Shown: in pieces, positions 7,979 to 16,963 of the stretch
Position numbering within the stretch: position 1 is the first letter of the stretch
Layout: the number at the start of each line of letters is the position of its first letter
From: Microbacterium sp.
Lineage (GTDB): Bacteria; Actinomycetota; Actinomycetes; Actinomycetales; Microbacteriaceae
Direction of reading: 5' to 3'
DNA: 64,000 nt
Assembly: GCA_017306415.1 (NCBI GenBank)
Contig: JAFKIL010000002.1
Location: 310,001-374,000, forward strand
Notes under the pieces: model-generated
Database searches by the model: none
Told to the model about the DNA's origin: nothing
The model's input: only the letters and a program-made list of their open reading frames with translations
Position numbers and translations under genes: made by a program

Positions 7979-9241
7979 CTACTCGCGCGTCATCCGCGCG
8001 TAGGCGGCGAGGGCCTGCGCATCCTCCGCATGGCGCATCGCGCGACGCGCGGCGTCGAGCGCCTCGACCGGATCCGCGGCCTGCCGGGCTGCGGCGAGTT
8101 CGTCCTGCGCGGCGGCGAGGCGGACACGAGGGGACGCGCCCGGTGAGCCGCTGACCACCGTCTCCGCATGGGCGATGGCGTTGCGCGCCGCGGCGAGGGT
8201 GCCGGGGAGGGCCGTGCGGGCACCCCGCAGCCGCTGCTGCGCCGTCCGGGCGTCGCCGAGGGCGAGGTCGAGGCGGTCGCGCAGGCGTGCGATGCGATCG
8301 ACCGCGGCGGTGGGGCGGCGGCCGGCGTCGGGCTGGAGCGCGTCGAGCGCCGACGTCACCTCCCGGATCGCTGTTCCCAGCCGCTCGGCATCGACCGGCT
8401 CCAGACCCTCACGCGTGACCATCGCCTGCCGGACGGCGGCGCGCGCCGCGTCGAACTCCCCCGTCAGCGCCTGCGCGGCCTGGCTGATGAGGCGATGCGC
8501 CTCCTCCAGACGCTGGGCCTCGGACTGACCGGAGCGGATGCGGCGCTCCGCCATCGCCAGATCCGCGAGGGCCGAGCGCGACGGGTCGGCGGCATCTGCG
8601 CCCGCGCGGTCGAGAAGCGCCTCCGCCTCCGCGGCGTCGGCCAGCGCGGTGCGGGCGGCGGTCGCGGCATCCGCCCATTCGGAGTCGTCGAAGCGGTCGG
8701 CGAGCTCGCGCACGAGCGCCTGCGGATCGCCCATCGACTCGCGCAGGACCGCGAGGCGGCGGCGGGCGGCGTCGACCTGGGTCGCCGCGGACACGTTCTC
8801 GTCCGTCCACTGCCGGTGGTCGGCGCGGGCGCCCGCGATGATGCCGAGGGCCCGATCGACGCGGGCGCGGATCAGGCGGGCGCGACGCTCGGTCTCGGAC
8901 GGCGCCAGCGTCTCGTCGGAGATCGCCTGGAACTCCTCGAACGCCTGATCGCGCACATGCTGGGCGGTGCGTCGCGCGCGCCGCAGCGACGGGGGTGCGT
9001 CGCCGCCGTAGAGGGCGCCCGAGAGCGACACCTCGAGGTCGAGCTCACCCACCTCGTCGTCGAGACGGACGAGGGCCGAGCCCGCGTCCGCCCGCGCCGC
9101 CTCCGCGCGGGCCCGTGCGCGCGGGGAGCGGCGCGCCGCCCTGATCGCCCACGCGATGGCCGCGATCGCGATCGCCGCGACGCCGAAGACCACGACGACC
9201 GGGACGAGCCAGCCGAGGACGGCGCCGAGGAGCGGGTCCAC
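7979..9241 (-). CDS. Membrane-anchored coiled-coil protein of unknown function
   Basis: 420 residues. One N-terminal membrane helix (about residues 8-34) is followed by a basic stop-transfer patch, then about 380 residues of Ala/Arg/Glu-rich helix with no globular motif I recognise. The composition suggests long alpha-helical hairpins or coiled coil in the cytoplasm. Preceded by GAGG and lying 1 nt after the HAD gene stop, so it is the second gene of that operon. It could be a scaffold or cell-envelope organiser, but nothing in the sequence decides this. Confidence 0.75.
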   Translation of the reverse strand: MDPLLGAVLGWLVPVVVVFGVAAIAIAAIAWAIRAARRSPRARARAEAARADAGSALVRLDDEVGELDLEVSLSGALYGGDAPPSLRRARRTAQHVRDQAFEEFQAISDETLAPSETERRARLIRARVDRALGIIAGARADHRQWTDENVSAATQVDAARRRLAVLRESMGDPQALVRELADRFDDSEWADAATAARTALADAAEAEALLDRAGADAADPSRSALADLAMAERRIRSGQSEAQRLEEAHRLISQAAQALTGEFDAARAAVRQAMVTREGLEPVDAERLGTAIREVTSALDALQPDAGRRPTAAVDRIARLRDRLDLALGDARTAQQRLRGARTALPGTLAAARNAIAHAETVVSGSPGASPRVRLAAAQDELAAARQAADPVEALDAARRAMRHAEDAQALAAYARMTRE

Positions 9242-9242
9242 C

Positions 9243-9929
9243 TCAGCCGCCGGTCGCCTCGGGGACGAGGAGCAGATCGCGCAGCTGGCCGGCGTCGTGC
9301 ACGACGGCCTGGGCCCCCTCGGACTCGTGCGGCCAGCTGAACCCCCACGTGACGAAGATCACCGGAACGCCCCGTTCCGCCCCGCCCTCGACGTCGTGGC
9401 TGCGATCTCCGATGAGCACCGGCCGGGAGGTGTCGACGCCGGCGACCTCGAGCCGGCGCAGCGCCTCCGCGACGATGTCGGCCTTGCGGGCCAGCGTCCG
9501 CTCGTCGGGGGTGCCGCCGACCATCGCGGTGAAGTCCGGCGCCAGGTCGAAGTGGCGCATGAGGGCGACGACCTGCACCTCCGGCTTGGAGCTGGCCGTG
9601 GCCTGGGGGATGCCGGCCGCGGCGACCTCGGCGATGACGTCCGCGATGCCAGGGAAGAGGCGCACACCGGTGGTGTACCCGTCGGCCTTGCCGAGGGCGC
9701 GGTAGAACGTCACGGCCTCCGTCGCCTGCGCGGGCGTCATGCCGAGGTTCACCTGGAACGAATCGAACATCGGAGGTCCGATCCAATGCGCCAGCTCGTC
9801 GCGCCGGGGAGCCGGATGCCCGAAGTGCTCGAGGGTCAGCGCGAGCCGGCGGAGGATGCCGTCCGACGCGTCGACGATCGTGCCGTCGACGTCCCAGAGA
9901 ACGCAGGTCCAGGGAGAGCGGTGCGGCAT
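9243..9929 (-). CDS. HAD-superfamily hydrolase (phosphoglycolate phosphatase-like)
   Basis: 228 residues. Motif I is DVDGT with catalytic D13 and D15, motif II is the ATASSK segment, and motif IV is GDRSHDVEGG near 173-182. The cap between motifs I and II is the helical C1 type of Gph and beta-phosphoglucomutase relatives. It is a cytoplasmic Mg-dependent phosphatase of a small phosphorylated metabolite; the substrate is not fixed by sequence. The ATG lies 6 nt after TAGGCT (plus-strand 9936-9941), so it is probably leaderless. First gene of a two-gene operon. Confidence 0.88.
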   Translation of the reverse strand: MPHRSPWTCVLWDVDGTIVDASDGILRRLALTLEHFGHPAPRRDELAHWIGPPMFDSFQVNLGMTPAQATEAVTFYRALGKADGYTTGVRLFPGIADVIAEVAAAGIPQATASSKPEVQVVALMRHFDLAPDFTAMVGGTPDERTLARKADIVAEALRRLEVAGVDTSRPVLIGDRSHDVEGGAERGVPVIFVTWGFSWPHESEGAQAVVHDAGQLRDLLLVPEATGG

Positions 9930-9974
9930 GCGTCCAGCCTACGGGGCGGGGCGTGTGCCGCCCGCCGGGGGTCC

Positions 9975-10670
9975 TCAGAACAGCCGCGGAGCACCGGATT
10001 CGATGCCCTTCATCCCCTCGTAGTCGAGCGTCACGCAGCGGATGCCGCGATCGGCGGCGAGCACGCGGGCCTGGGGCTTGATCTCCTGCGCGGCGAAGAC
10101 ACCGGTGATGGGTGTCAGGTGCGGATCGCGTCCGAGGAGCTCGAGGTACCGCGTCAGCTGTTCGACGCCGTCGATGTCGCCCCGCCGCTTCACCTCCACG
10201 GCGATCGTGCCGCCCGCGGCATCCCGCAGCAGGAGGTCCACCGGACCGATCGCGGTCGGATACTCGCGGCGCACGAGCGTGAGCCCATCCCCGATGACGT
10301 CGACCTGCTCGGCGAGGAGGCGCTGGAGGTCGGCCTCTACCCCGTCCTTCTGCAGCCCGGGGTCGACGCCGAGCTCGTGCGACGAGTCGTGCACGATCTC
10401 GTAGATGCGCACGAGCAGCGCATCGCCGCTCTTCGCGTGCGTGACCCGCCACTGCTCGACGACGCCGGCGCTCGCCGACTCCTCGTCGGGGACCTCGACG
10501 GTCAGCGTGCAGGGCGGGCTCATCCAGTTGAGCGGCTTGTAGGAGCCCCCGTCCGAGTGGACGAGGAGGCTGCCGTCGCCCTTGTGCACGAGGAGGCGGG
10601 TGGCGAGGGGGAGGTGCGCGTTGAGCCGACCGGAGTAGTCGACGGAGCAGCGGGCGATCACGAGGCGCAC
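9975..10670 (-). CDS. nucS: Mismatch-specific endonuclease NucS (EndoMS)
   Basis: 231 residues, full length. It cuts both strands at mismatches such as G-T and G-G and supplies mismatch repair in actinobacteria, which lack MutS/MutL. The N-terminal half is the DNA-binding/dimer domain. The C-terminal PD-(D/E)XK nuclease core shows D145 (GPVDLL), E159 and K161 (AVEVKRR). The C-terminal tail may contact the beta clamp, as known for the family. The GTG at 10670 follows TAGGCT (plus-strand 10677-10682) by 6 nt, so it is likely leaderless. Stands alone. Confidence 0.95.
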   Translation of the reverse strand: MRLVIARCSVDYSGRLNAHLPLATRLLVHKGDGSLLVHSDGGSYKPLNWMSPPCTLTVEVPDEESASAGVVEQWRVTHAKSGDALLVRIYEIVHDSSHELGVDPGLQKDGVEADLQRLLAEQVDVIGDGLTLVRREYPTAIGPVDLLLRDAAGGTIAVEVKRRGDIDGVEQLTRYLELLGRDPHLTPITGVFAAQEIKPQARVLAADRGIRCVTLDYEGMKGIESGAPRLF

Positions 10671-10842
10671 CCGACGAGCCTAGTCGCCCGCGGAATCGGC
10701 GAGACGCGGGGGGTGAGCGCGTTCTCCGGCAGCGCCCACGCGGTCATCGCCGCGGTGCACCCGGTGATCGCGGCGGCCGCGGCGTGTGCGCTCCGGAGCA
10801 CCTGAGGAGGCCGGAGGGGCCGGAAACGGCTCGGCCCGGGCT

Positions 10843-12090
10843 TCAGTGGCGGTCGGCGCGGTCGGCGCGGCCGGCGCCGACCGTGGACCCGGCGGCGGGC
10901 CGCGCGGCGGGGGAGGCGAGCCCGGACGCGACGATCAGCACGACGAGGATGTACAGCGTGTTGAGGAGCCCGATGTGCTCGCTGACGAACCCGAGCACGG
11001 GCGGCCCGGCCAGGAAGGCGACGTAGCCGATCGTCGCGGCGGCGCTGACGCGTGCGGCCGCCTTCGCGGGGTCGTCCGCCGCGGCCGACATCCCGAGCGG
11101 GAAGCCGAGCGAGACGCCCATGCCCCACAGCGCGGCGCCGACGAACACCAGAGGGATGTTCGGGGCGAGGATGAACAGGAGCAGGCCGACGGTCGCGGTG
11201 ATGGCCAGCACGCGCAGGGTCGCGACGCGGCCGAATCGGTCGACGAGCGGTCCGCCGAACACCCGCACGACGGTCATGCTCACGGAGAACACCGCGAGGG
11301 CCGCCGCGCCGAGCGCCTCGGCCGCGCCGTGTCCGTCGACGACGCCGAGCGCGAGCCAGTCGTTCGCCCCGCCCTCGGCGAACGCCATGCCGAGCATGAT
11401 GACGCCGAGCGCGTAGGTGCGCGGCTCCTTCCACGCCGACAGGGCGAGGTGGAGCCGGTCGCGCCAGCCCGCCTTCTCCTGCGGCGTCTCGGAGTCCATC
11501 GTGGCCTCGCGGGCGGGGACGTTTGCGATGCTGGCGAAGGCGACGACCACGATCACGACCGCGATGACGGACAGATGGATGAGGGGGCTCAACCCCAGCG
11601 AGATGGCGACGACGCCGAGCCCGGCGCCGATCACGGTGCCGAAGCTGAAGAAGGCGTGGAAGAGCGGAAGGATCGTGCGCCCCGTCTGCTTCTCGATGGC
11701 GGCGCCCTCGACGTTCATCATGACGTCCAGCGCTCCGTTGCCGAATCCCCACATCGCCAGCCCGAGCGTCACCACGCCCCACGAGCGGGCGACGTCGGCG
11801 CCGATGCCGATGACGGCCACGCCGACGGCGAAGACCAGCATGGAGACGAGCATCGCCCGGCGGGCACCCCACCGGGCGAGGACGACCGAGCTGAGCGAGA
11901 GGCCGACGATCGAGGCGATGCCGCCCACGAGCAGCATGAGCCCCAGGTCGGAGCGGTTGACGCCGAGCAGGTCCTTGATGGCGGGGACGCGCGCCGCCCA
12001 CGTCGCGATGCTGAGCCCGCTGGCGAGGAAGATCGCGAACACCGCGGTGCGCCAGCGCACGAGTTGGGAACGAGTGAGGGCGGCGTCCAT
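10843..12090 (-). CDS. Major facilitator superfamily transporter
   Basis: 415 residues with about 12 membrane helices and the MFS loop motif near residues 60-75 (VVLARWGARRAML). It resembles sugar or drug exporters of the YbjJ/Fsr-like group; the substrate is unknown. The ATG at 12090 lies 6 nt after a TACGAT -10 (plus-strand 12097-12102), so it is probably leaderless. It is divergent from a LacI-type repressor, with a palindromic operator abutting its -10, so control by that repressor is likely. Confidence 0.88.
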   Translation of the reverse strand: MDAALTRSQLVRWRTAVFAIFLASGLSIATWAARVPAIKDLLGVNRSDLGLMLLVGGIASIVGLSLSSVVLARWGARRAMLVSMLVFAVGVAVIGIGADVARSWGVVTLGLAMWGFGNGALDVMMNVEGAAIEKQTGRTILPLFHAFFSFGTVIGAGLGVVAISLGLSPLIHLSVIAVVIVVVAFASIANVPAREATMDSETPQEKAGWRDRLHLALSAWKEPRTYALGVIMLGMAFAEGGANDWLALGVVDGHGAAEALGAAALAVFSVSMTVVRVFGGPLVDRFGRVATLRVLAITATVGLLLFILAPNIPLVFVGAALWGMGVSLGFPLGMSAAADDPAKAAARVSAAATIGYVAFLAGPPVLGFVSEHIGLLNTLYILVVLIVASGLASPAARPAAGSTVGAGRADRADRH

Positions 12091-12102
12091 CGGGCCATCG
12101 TA

Positions 12103-12116
12103 TCGAATCGATTCGA
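12103..12116. promoter_or_regulatory. Perfect palindromic operator of the LacI-type regulator
   Basis: TCGAATCGATTCGA is a 14-bp perfect palindrome with the central CG typical of LacI-family operators. It directly abuts the MFS -10 box and lies 20 nt before the lacI -10 (TACGAT, 12136-12141), so one bound dimer could block both divergent genes. Confidence 0.8.
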
Positions 12117-12149
12117 CCGCCGCGACCGGCCCGGGTACGATCGGGAGCG

Positions 12150-13196
12150 ATGAGCACGCGCAGAGCCACGATCGCCGACGTCGCCCGCGAGGCGGGGGTC
12201 GCGGCATCCACTGCATCCGTCGTCTTCAGCGGCAAGACGGCGGTCTCCGAGGCGACCCGCCGGCGCGTGCTCGACGCGGCCGCCTCGCTCGGCTACACCG
12301 GGCCCGACCCGCGGGCCGCGTCGCTCCGGCGTGGGCGCAGCGGCATCGTCGGCGTCGTCTTCGAGGAGCACCTCGGCGTCGCCTTCCTCGACCCGGTGAA
12401 CACCCTCATGATGGACGGCCTCGCCGACGGCGTCGCGCCGATCGGGGCAGGGCTCCTGCTCCTCCGCGACGACAACCAGGGACGCGAGCCCACCCTCACC
12501 TCCGCGCCGCTCGACGCCGCGGTGCTGGTGGGCTGCAGCGGGAGGCTCCGCGAGTCGCTCGCGACGGTGCGCGGCCGCGGCATCCCGGTCGTCGTGATCG
12601 AGGGGGATGCGGGCGAGGGCGTGCCCCGCATCGAGCTCGACAATCGCGAGGCGCAGCGGCAGATGGCCAGTCACCTCCGGTCCCTCGGCCACGAGCGGGT
12701 GGTCGCGCTGACGCTCCCGCGGGACGCGCGGCGCCTCCCCGGCTGGTACGCCGAGGAGGACGAGCTCGGCATAGATGTCACGCGCGACCGGCTCGCCGGC
12801 TTCCGCGACGTGTTCCCGGAAGCGCCGGCGTACGCCGCCGGCGCGAGCTCGATCGACGACGGTCTCGCCGCGGGCCGGATCGTGTTCGCCGATCCCGAGC
12901 GCCGCCCGACGGCGGTCGTGGCGCAGAGCGACCTGCTGGCAGCGGGGGCGATCCGGGCGGCGGAGGAGGCCGGGCTGCGCGTCCCGGCCGACGTCAGCGT
13001 CACCGGCTTCGACGGCATCTCTGTCGACGGACTCGCGCCCTACACGCTCACGACCATGGTCCAGCCCGCCGCCGACAAGGGTCGGGCCGCGGGCGAGGCC
13101 GTCGCCGCCATGATCGCCGGCCGGGATGCGGCATCCATCCGCTTCACCTGCCGCTTCCGCGAGGGGAACACCGCCGGTCCGGCTCCCGTCGCCTGA
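12150..13196 (+). CDS. LacI-family transcriptional regulator
   Basis: 348 residues. The N-terminal DNA-binding domain includes ATIADVAREAGVAASTASVV (about 6-25) and the hinge helix. The periplasmic-binding-protein-like effector domain covers about 65-340, with the usual TAVVAQSDLLAAGA and VSVTGFDG segments. It senses an unknown sugar-like ligand and probably represses the divergent MFS gene and itself. The ATG lies 8 nt after TACGAT, so the mRNA is almost leaderless. Confidence 0.92.
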   Translation: MSTRRATIADVAREAGVAASTASVVFSGKTAVSEATRRRVLDAAASLGYTGPDPRAASLRRGRSGIVGVVFEEHLGVAFLDPVNTLMMDGLADGVAPIGAGLLLLRDDNQGREPTLTSAPLDAAVLVGCSGRLRESLATVRGRGIPVVVIEGDAGEGVPRIELDNREAQRQMASHLRSLGHERVVALTLPRDARRLPGWYAEEDELGIDVTRDRLAGFRDVFPEAPAYAAGASSIDDGLAAGRIVFADPERRPTAVVAQSDLLAAGAIRAAEEAGLRVPADVSVTGFDGISVDGLAPYTLTTMVQPAADKGRAAGEAVAAMIAGRDAASIRFTCRFREGNTAGPAPVA

Positions 13197-13508
13197 CGAG
13201 CTCGCGCGGCGGGCTCGGGCGGGTGGGACCGGCTGGGCCGGGGCGTGTCGCGGGCGCGACGGGCTCGGGCGCGCTTGGTGTCAAAACGCGGACGGAAGCG
13301 GTGACGCGCCGGGTGCGGGCGAGGTCGGGGCGGCGTGTCGGGGAGTGCGTCCGCGTTTTCGAGCGGGGGAAAGCGGCGCGGGGGGCGGGGAAGCGGCCGA
13401 GCTGGCGCGGGGCAGACCGCGGGTCGCCGCCGGTAGACTGGGCGGACACCCCGATGGCCCGAGTCGCATCGCCCCCGAGATCGACCGACGACCCCGAGGA
13501 GGCCGCAC
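13197..13508. other. Gap between lacI and mrpA with a long-range inverted repeat
   Basis: 312 nt without a gene. AAAACGCGGACG (13283-13294) has its exact reverse complement at 13348-13359, 53 nt apart. Poly-A before and poly-T after make it a possible bidirectional terminator, although the loop is long. TAGACT at 13434-13439 is a -10 candidate for the mrp operon, about 70 nt before its start. Confidence 0.45.
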
Positions 13509-16433
13509 GTGCTGGTCCTCCTTGCCGCGTTCGCGATCCTCCCGCTCGCCCTGCCGTGGCTCGTCGGACGCCTCGGTGCACGCGCGTTCACGATCGCGGC
13601 CGTGCTGCCGATCGTCGCGTTCGTGCACGCCGCGCTGCAGACCCCGGCGGTGCTGTCCGGGCGGATTCCGTTCGAGACATACGACTGGATCCCGGGACTC
13701 GGCATCCATCTGTCGATGCGGATGGACACGCTCGGATGGGTGATGGCGCTCATCGTGACGGGGGTCGGCGCCCTGGTGATGCTCTACTGCCGCTGGTACT
13801 TCGACGGCCACACCGAGGGACTCGGCCAGTTCTCGGCGGTGCTCCTGGGGTTCGCCGGGGCGATGTACGGTCTCGTGCTCACCGACGACATCGTCGTGCT
13901 GCTGATGTTCTGGGAGATCACCAGCGTCCTGTCCTACCTGCTCATCGGCTACTACCACCGCCGCGGGGCGAGCCGCCGCGCCGCACTGCAGGCGCTGCTC
14001 GTCACGAGCCTCGGCGGTCTCGTCATGCTGATCGGCATCGTGCTCCTCGTGGTCGCGGCCGGCACGACGAGCCTCAGCGGCATCCTCGCCCACGCCCCCA
14101 CCGGGACGGTGGCGGACATCGCCATCGTGCTCGTGCTCGTCGGTGCGCTGAGCAAGTCCGCGATCTTCCCGTTCCACTTCTGGCTCCCCGGCGCCATGGC
14201 CGCGCCGACCCCCGTGAGCGCGTACCTGCACGCCGCCGCCATGGTCAAGGCGGGCATCTACCTCATCGCCCGGCTCGCCCCGGTGTTCGCCGTCGCCCCG
14301 CCGTGGCGGCCGGTGCTGATCGCGCTCGGCGTCTTCACGATGCTGCTCGGCGGCATCCAGGCGCTGCGCGAGACCGACCTGAAGCGCATCCTCGCGTTCG
14401 GCACGGTGAGCCAGCTCGGCCTGCTCACCGTGGTGCTCGGATACGGGACGAGGGATGCCGCGCTCGCCGGGCTCGCCCTCCTGCTCGGGCACGCGCTGTT
14501 CAAGTCGAGCCTGTTCCTCGTGGTCGGCGTGATCGACCGGCAGCTCTCCACCCGTGACATCACCGAGCTGAGCGGGGTGGGTCGTCAGGCGCCGACCCTC
14601 GCGACGTTCTCGATCATCGCGATCTGCTCGATGGTGGGTGTCATCCCGACGATCGGCTTCGTGGCGAAGGAGGGCGCGATCGCCGCGCTCCTCCACGAGT
14701 CCCAGGGCGGCTCCGTGTGGGGCCTGGTGGCGCTGCTGGGCGTCGCGCTCGGCTCCGTGCTCACGGCCGCGTACGGCGTCCGCTTCGTGTGGGGCGCGTT
14801 CTGGACCAAGCGGGATGCGGCCGGCGATCGCATGCCCGTGACGGCATGGCCGGATCCGCCCGTCGGTTTCCTCGCCGCCCCGATCGTGCTCGCCGGGCTC
14901 ACGCTCGTGTCCGGATTCGCGGCCCCGCTCCTCGACACGGCCTTCGCGGGCTACGCGGACGCCGCCCCCGCCGCGACCCCGGGGGTCCACGCGCCCGAGC
15001 ATGCGGCGCACCTCGCGCTGTGGCACGGATTCGAGCCGGCGCTCTGGATCTCGCTGGCGACCATCGCCGGGGGCGCCCTCGTGTTCTGGGCGGCGCTCGC
15101 GGGCGGATGGGCGGGGCGCCGCCGCATCCTGCCGTTCACGGCCGGCGACGTCTACAACGGCGCGCTGCGGGGCATCGCGCGCGTCTCGGTCCTCACGACA
15201 GGCCTGACCCAGCGAGGGTCGCTGCCCGTCTACGTCGGCACGATCTTCGTCGTGTTCGTCGCGGCCGAGGGCACCGTGCTGCTCGCCAGCCCGCAATGGC
15301 GCACGGCTCTGGATGCCTGGCAGACGCCCGCGCAGCTGTTCGCCGCGCCCGTGATGATCGTCGCGGCGCTCGTGGCGGTGCGCGCGCGCAAGCGCTACAC
15401 GGGTGTCGTGCTCGTCTCGGTGACGGGGCTCGGGATGGTGCTCCTGTTCGCCACGAGCGGCGCGCCGGACCTCGCGCTCACCCAGGTGCTCGTCGAGACG
15501 GTGACCCTCATCGCCTTCGCGCTCGTGCTCCGGCGCATCCCCGCCCGCCTCGGCGACCACAACGCGTCGGTCTGGCCCGTCGCGCGGGCAGTGCTCGGCG
15601 CCGCGGTCGGCGTCACGATGGCCGCCGTCGCGATCGTCGCGACGGGCGCGCGCACGGCCACGCCGATCTCGGAGCGCTTCCCCCAGCTCGCGTACGAGCT
15701 CGGCCACGGCAGGAACGTCGTCAACGTGGCGCTCGTCGACCTGCGCGGCTGGGACACGATGGGCGAGCTCTCCGTGCTCATCCTCGCGGCGACGGGCGTG
15801 GCATCCCTCGTCTTCGTCACCCACCGTGCCGACACCCTCTCGACGTTCACCACGCAGCTGCCGAACATGCGCGCGCGCCGGCCGCTCGTGGAGACCGACC
15901 GCGGCCTCCGGTCGCAGTCCGCTGACACCGGCGGGCACCGCGCGTGGCTCGTCGGGGGGCAGCGGGTCCGCCCCGAGAACCGGTCGATCATGCTCGAGGT
16001 CATCGTGCGGATCCTCTTCCACACGATCATCGTCGTGTCGCTCTACCTGCTGTTCGCCGGGCACAATCTCCCCGGCGGCGGGTTCGCGGGCGGGCTCGTC
16101 GCGGGCATGGCGCTCGTGATGCGCTACATCGCAGGCGGACGCTACGAGCTGGGCGCGGCCGCGCCGACCGATGCCGGACGGTTCCTCGGGATCGGGATGT
16201 CGCTGGCCGTGGCGTGCGCGGTCGTGCCGGTGCTCTTCGGCGCCGCGCCGCTCACGAGCGCCTTCTTCGAGATCCAGCTCCCCGTGCTCGGCCACGTGGA
16301 GTTCGTCACCTCGACGATCTTCGACATCGGCGTGTACCTCGTGGTCATCGGGCTCGTGCTCGACGTGCTGCGCAGCCTCGGCGCGGAGGTCGACCGCCAG
16401 GCGCAGGAGACCCGGGAGCGGGTGAGCGCCTGA
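13509..16433 (+). CDS. mrpA: Na+(K+)/H+ antiporter subunit A, MrpA-MrpB fusion
   Basis: 974 residues from a GTG with GAGGAGG 6 nt upstream. The first ~500 residues are a proton-pumping NADH-dehydrogenase-like module (about 14 helices), related to complex I NuoL. Residues ~590-790 are the MrpA C-terminal part. From about residue 830 a complete MrpB/MnhB domain follows, with LLFAGHNLPGGGFAGGL. The fusion replaces a separate mrpB, common in actinobacteria. It exchanges cytoplasmic Na+ for external H+ as part of the hetero-oligomeric Mrp complex. First gene of six, joined by 4-nt or 1-nt overlaps. Confidence 0.95.
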   Translation: MLVLLAAFAILPLALPWLVGRLGARAFTIAAVLPIVAFVHAALQTPAVLSGRIPFETYDWIPGLGIHLSMRMDTLGWVMALIVTGVGALVMLYCRWYFDGHTEGLGQFSAVLLGFAGAMYGLVLTDDIVVLLMFWEITSVLSYLLIGYYHRRGASRRAALQALLVTSLGGLVMLIGIVLLVVAAGTTSLSGILAHAPTGTVADIAIVLVLVGALSKSAIFPFHFWLPGAMAAPTPVSAYLHAAAMVKAGIYLIARLAPVFAVAPPWRPVLIALGVFTMLLGGIQALRETDLKRILAFGTVSQLGLLTVVLGYGTRDAALAGLALLLGHALFKSSLFLVVGVIDRQLSTRDITELSGVGRQAPTLATFSIIAICSMVGVIPTIGFVAKEGAIAALLHESQGGSVWGLVALLGVALGSVLTAAYGVRFVWGAFWTKRDAAGDRMPVTAWPDPPVGFLAAPIVLAGLTLVSGFAAPLLDTAFAGYADAAPAATPGVHAPEHAAHLALWHGFEPALWISLATIAGGALVFWAALAGGWAGRRRILPFTAGDVYNGALRGIARVSVLTTGLTQRGSLPVYVGTIFVVFVAAEGTVLLASPQWRTALDAWQTPAQLFAAPVMIVAALVAVRARKRYTGVVLVSVTGLGMVLLFATSGAPDLALTQVLVETVTLIAFALVLRRIPARLGDHNASVWPVARAVLGAAVGVTMAAVAIVATGARTATPISERFPQLAYELGHGRNVVNVALVDLRGWDTMGELSVLILAATGVASLVFVTHRADTLSTFTTQLPNMRARRPLVETDRGLRSQSADTGGHRAWLVGGQRVRPENRSIMLEVIVRILFHTIIVVSLYLLFAGHNLPGGGFAGGLVAGMALVMRYIAGGRYELGAAAPTDAGRFLGIGMSLAVACAVVPVLFGAAPLTSAFFEIQLPVLGHVEFVTSTIFDIGVYLVVIGLVLDVLRSLGAEVDRQAQETRERVSA

Positions 16434-16963
16434 TGGACGTCAGCGGCATCCTCATCGTGATCATGGCCGTGCTCTTCGCGTGCGGGGTCTACGCCATGCT
16501 CGAGCGCAGCCTCACGCGCGTGCTCATCGGGTTCCTCCTCCTCGGCAACGCGGCCAACCTCCTGCTGCTCATCGTCATGGGCCGGCCGGGGCTCGCTCCG
16601 TTCTTCGGCACGTCGGACAAGGACCGGATGTCCGACCCGCTGCCGCAGGCGCTCACCCTCACCGCCATCGTGATCACCTTCGCCGTCTCGGCGTTCCTGC
16701 TCGCCCTCATCTACCGGTCCTGGCAGCTCGGGCAGGCCGACACCGTCGAGGACGACGAGACCGACCTCGCCGTGCGCGGCCGCGGCGCCGCGCGCGAGGA
16801 GGACCTCGACGACGAGGTCGAGCTCGAGAACGCGGACGACGCCGTCACCACCGACTTCCCCGACGTGGACACCTCGCCGATCGTCGTGCTCCACCACCGC
16901 GACGTCGCCGGCATCCGCGACGACGCCCCGACCGACGGCCCGGACGAGGGTGGCGGCCGATGA
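16433..16963 (+). CDS. mrpC: Na+/H+ antiporter subunit C
   Basis: 176 residues. Three membrane helices (about 4-24, 29-50, 78-100) match MrpC/NuoK. An acidic, low-complexity cytoplasmic tail of about 70 residues (DEVELENADDAV and similar) is longer than in Bacillus MrpC (about 113 residues). The ATG overlaps the mrpA stop by 1 nt (TGATG). Confidence 0.93.
   Translation: MDVSGILIVIMAVLFACGVYAMLERSLTRVLIGFLLLGNAANLLLLIVMGRPGLAPFFGTSDKDRMSDPLPQALTLTAIVITFAVSAFLLALIYRSWQLGQADTVEDDETDLAVRGRGAAREEDLDDEVELENADDAVTTDFPDVDTSPIVVLHHRDVAGIRDDAPTDGPDEGGGR

Noticed and set aside
13281-16295. A 1004-residue minus-strand ORF opposite mrpA
   Set aside because: Shadow of the GC-rich mrpA gene: Arg/Glu/His/Asp-rich, no motif, while the other strand encodes a clear antiporter subunit.
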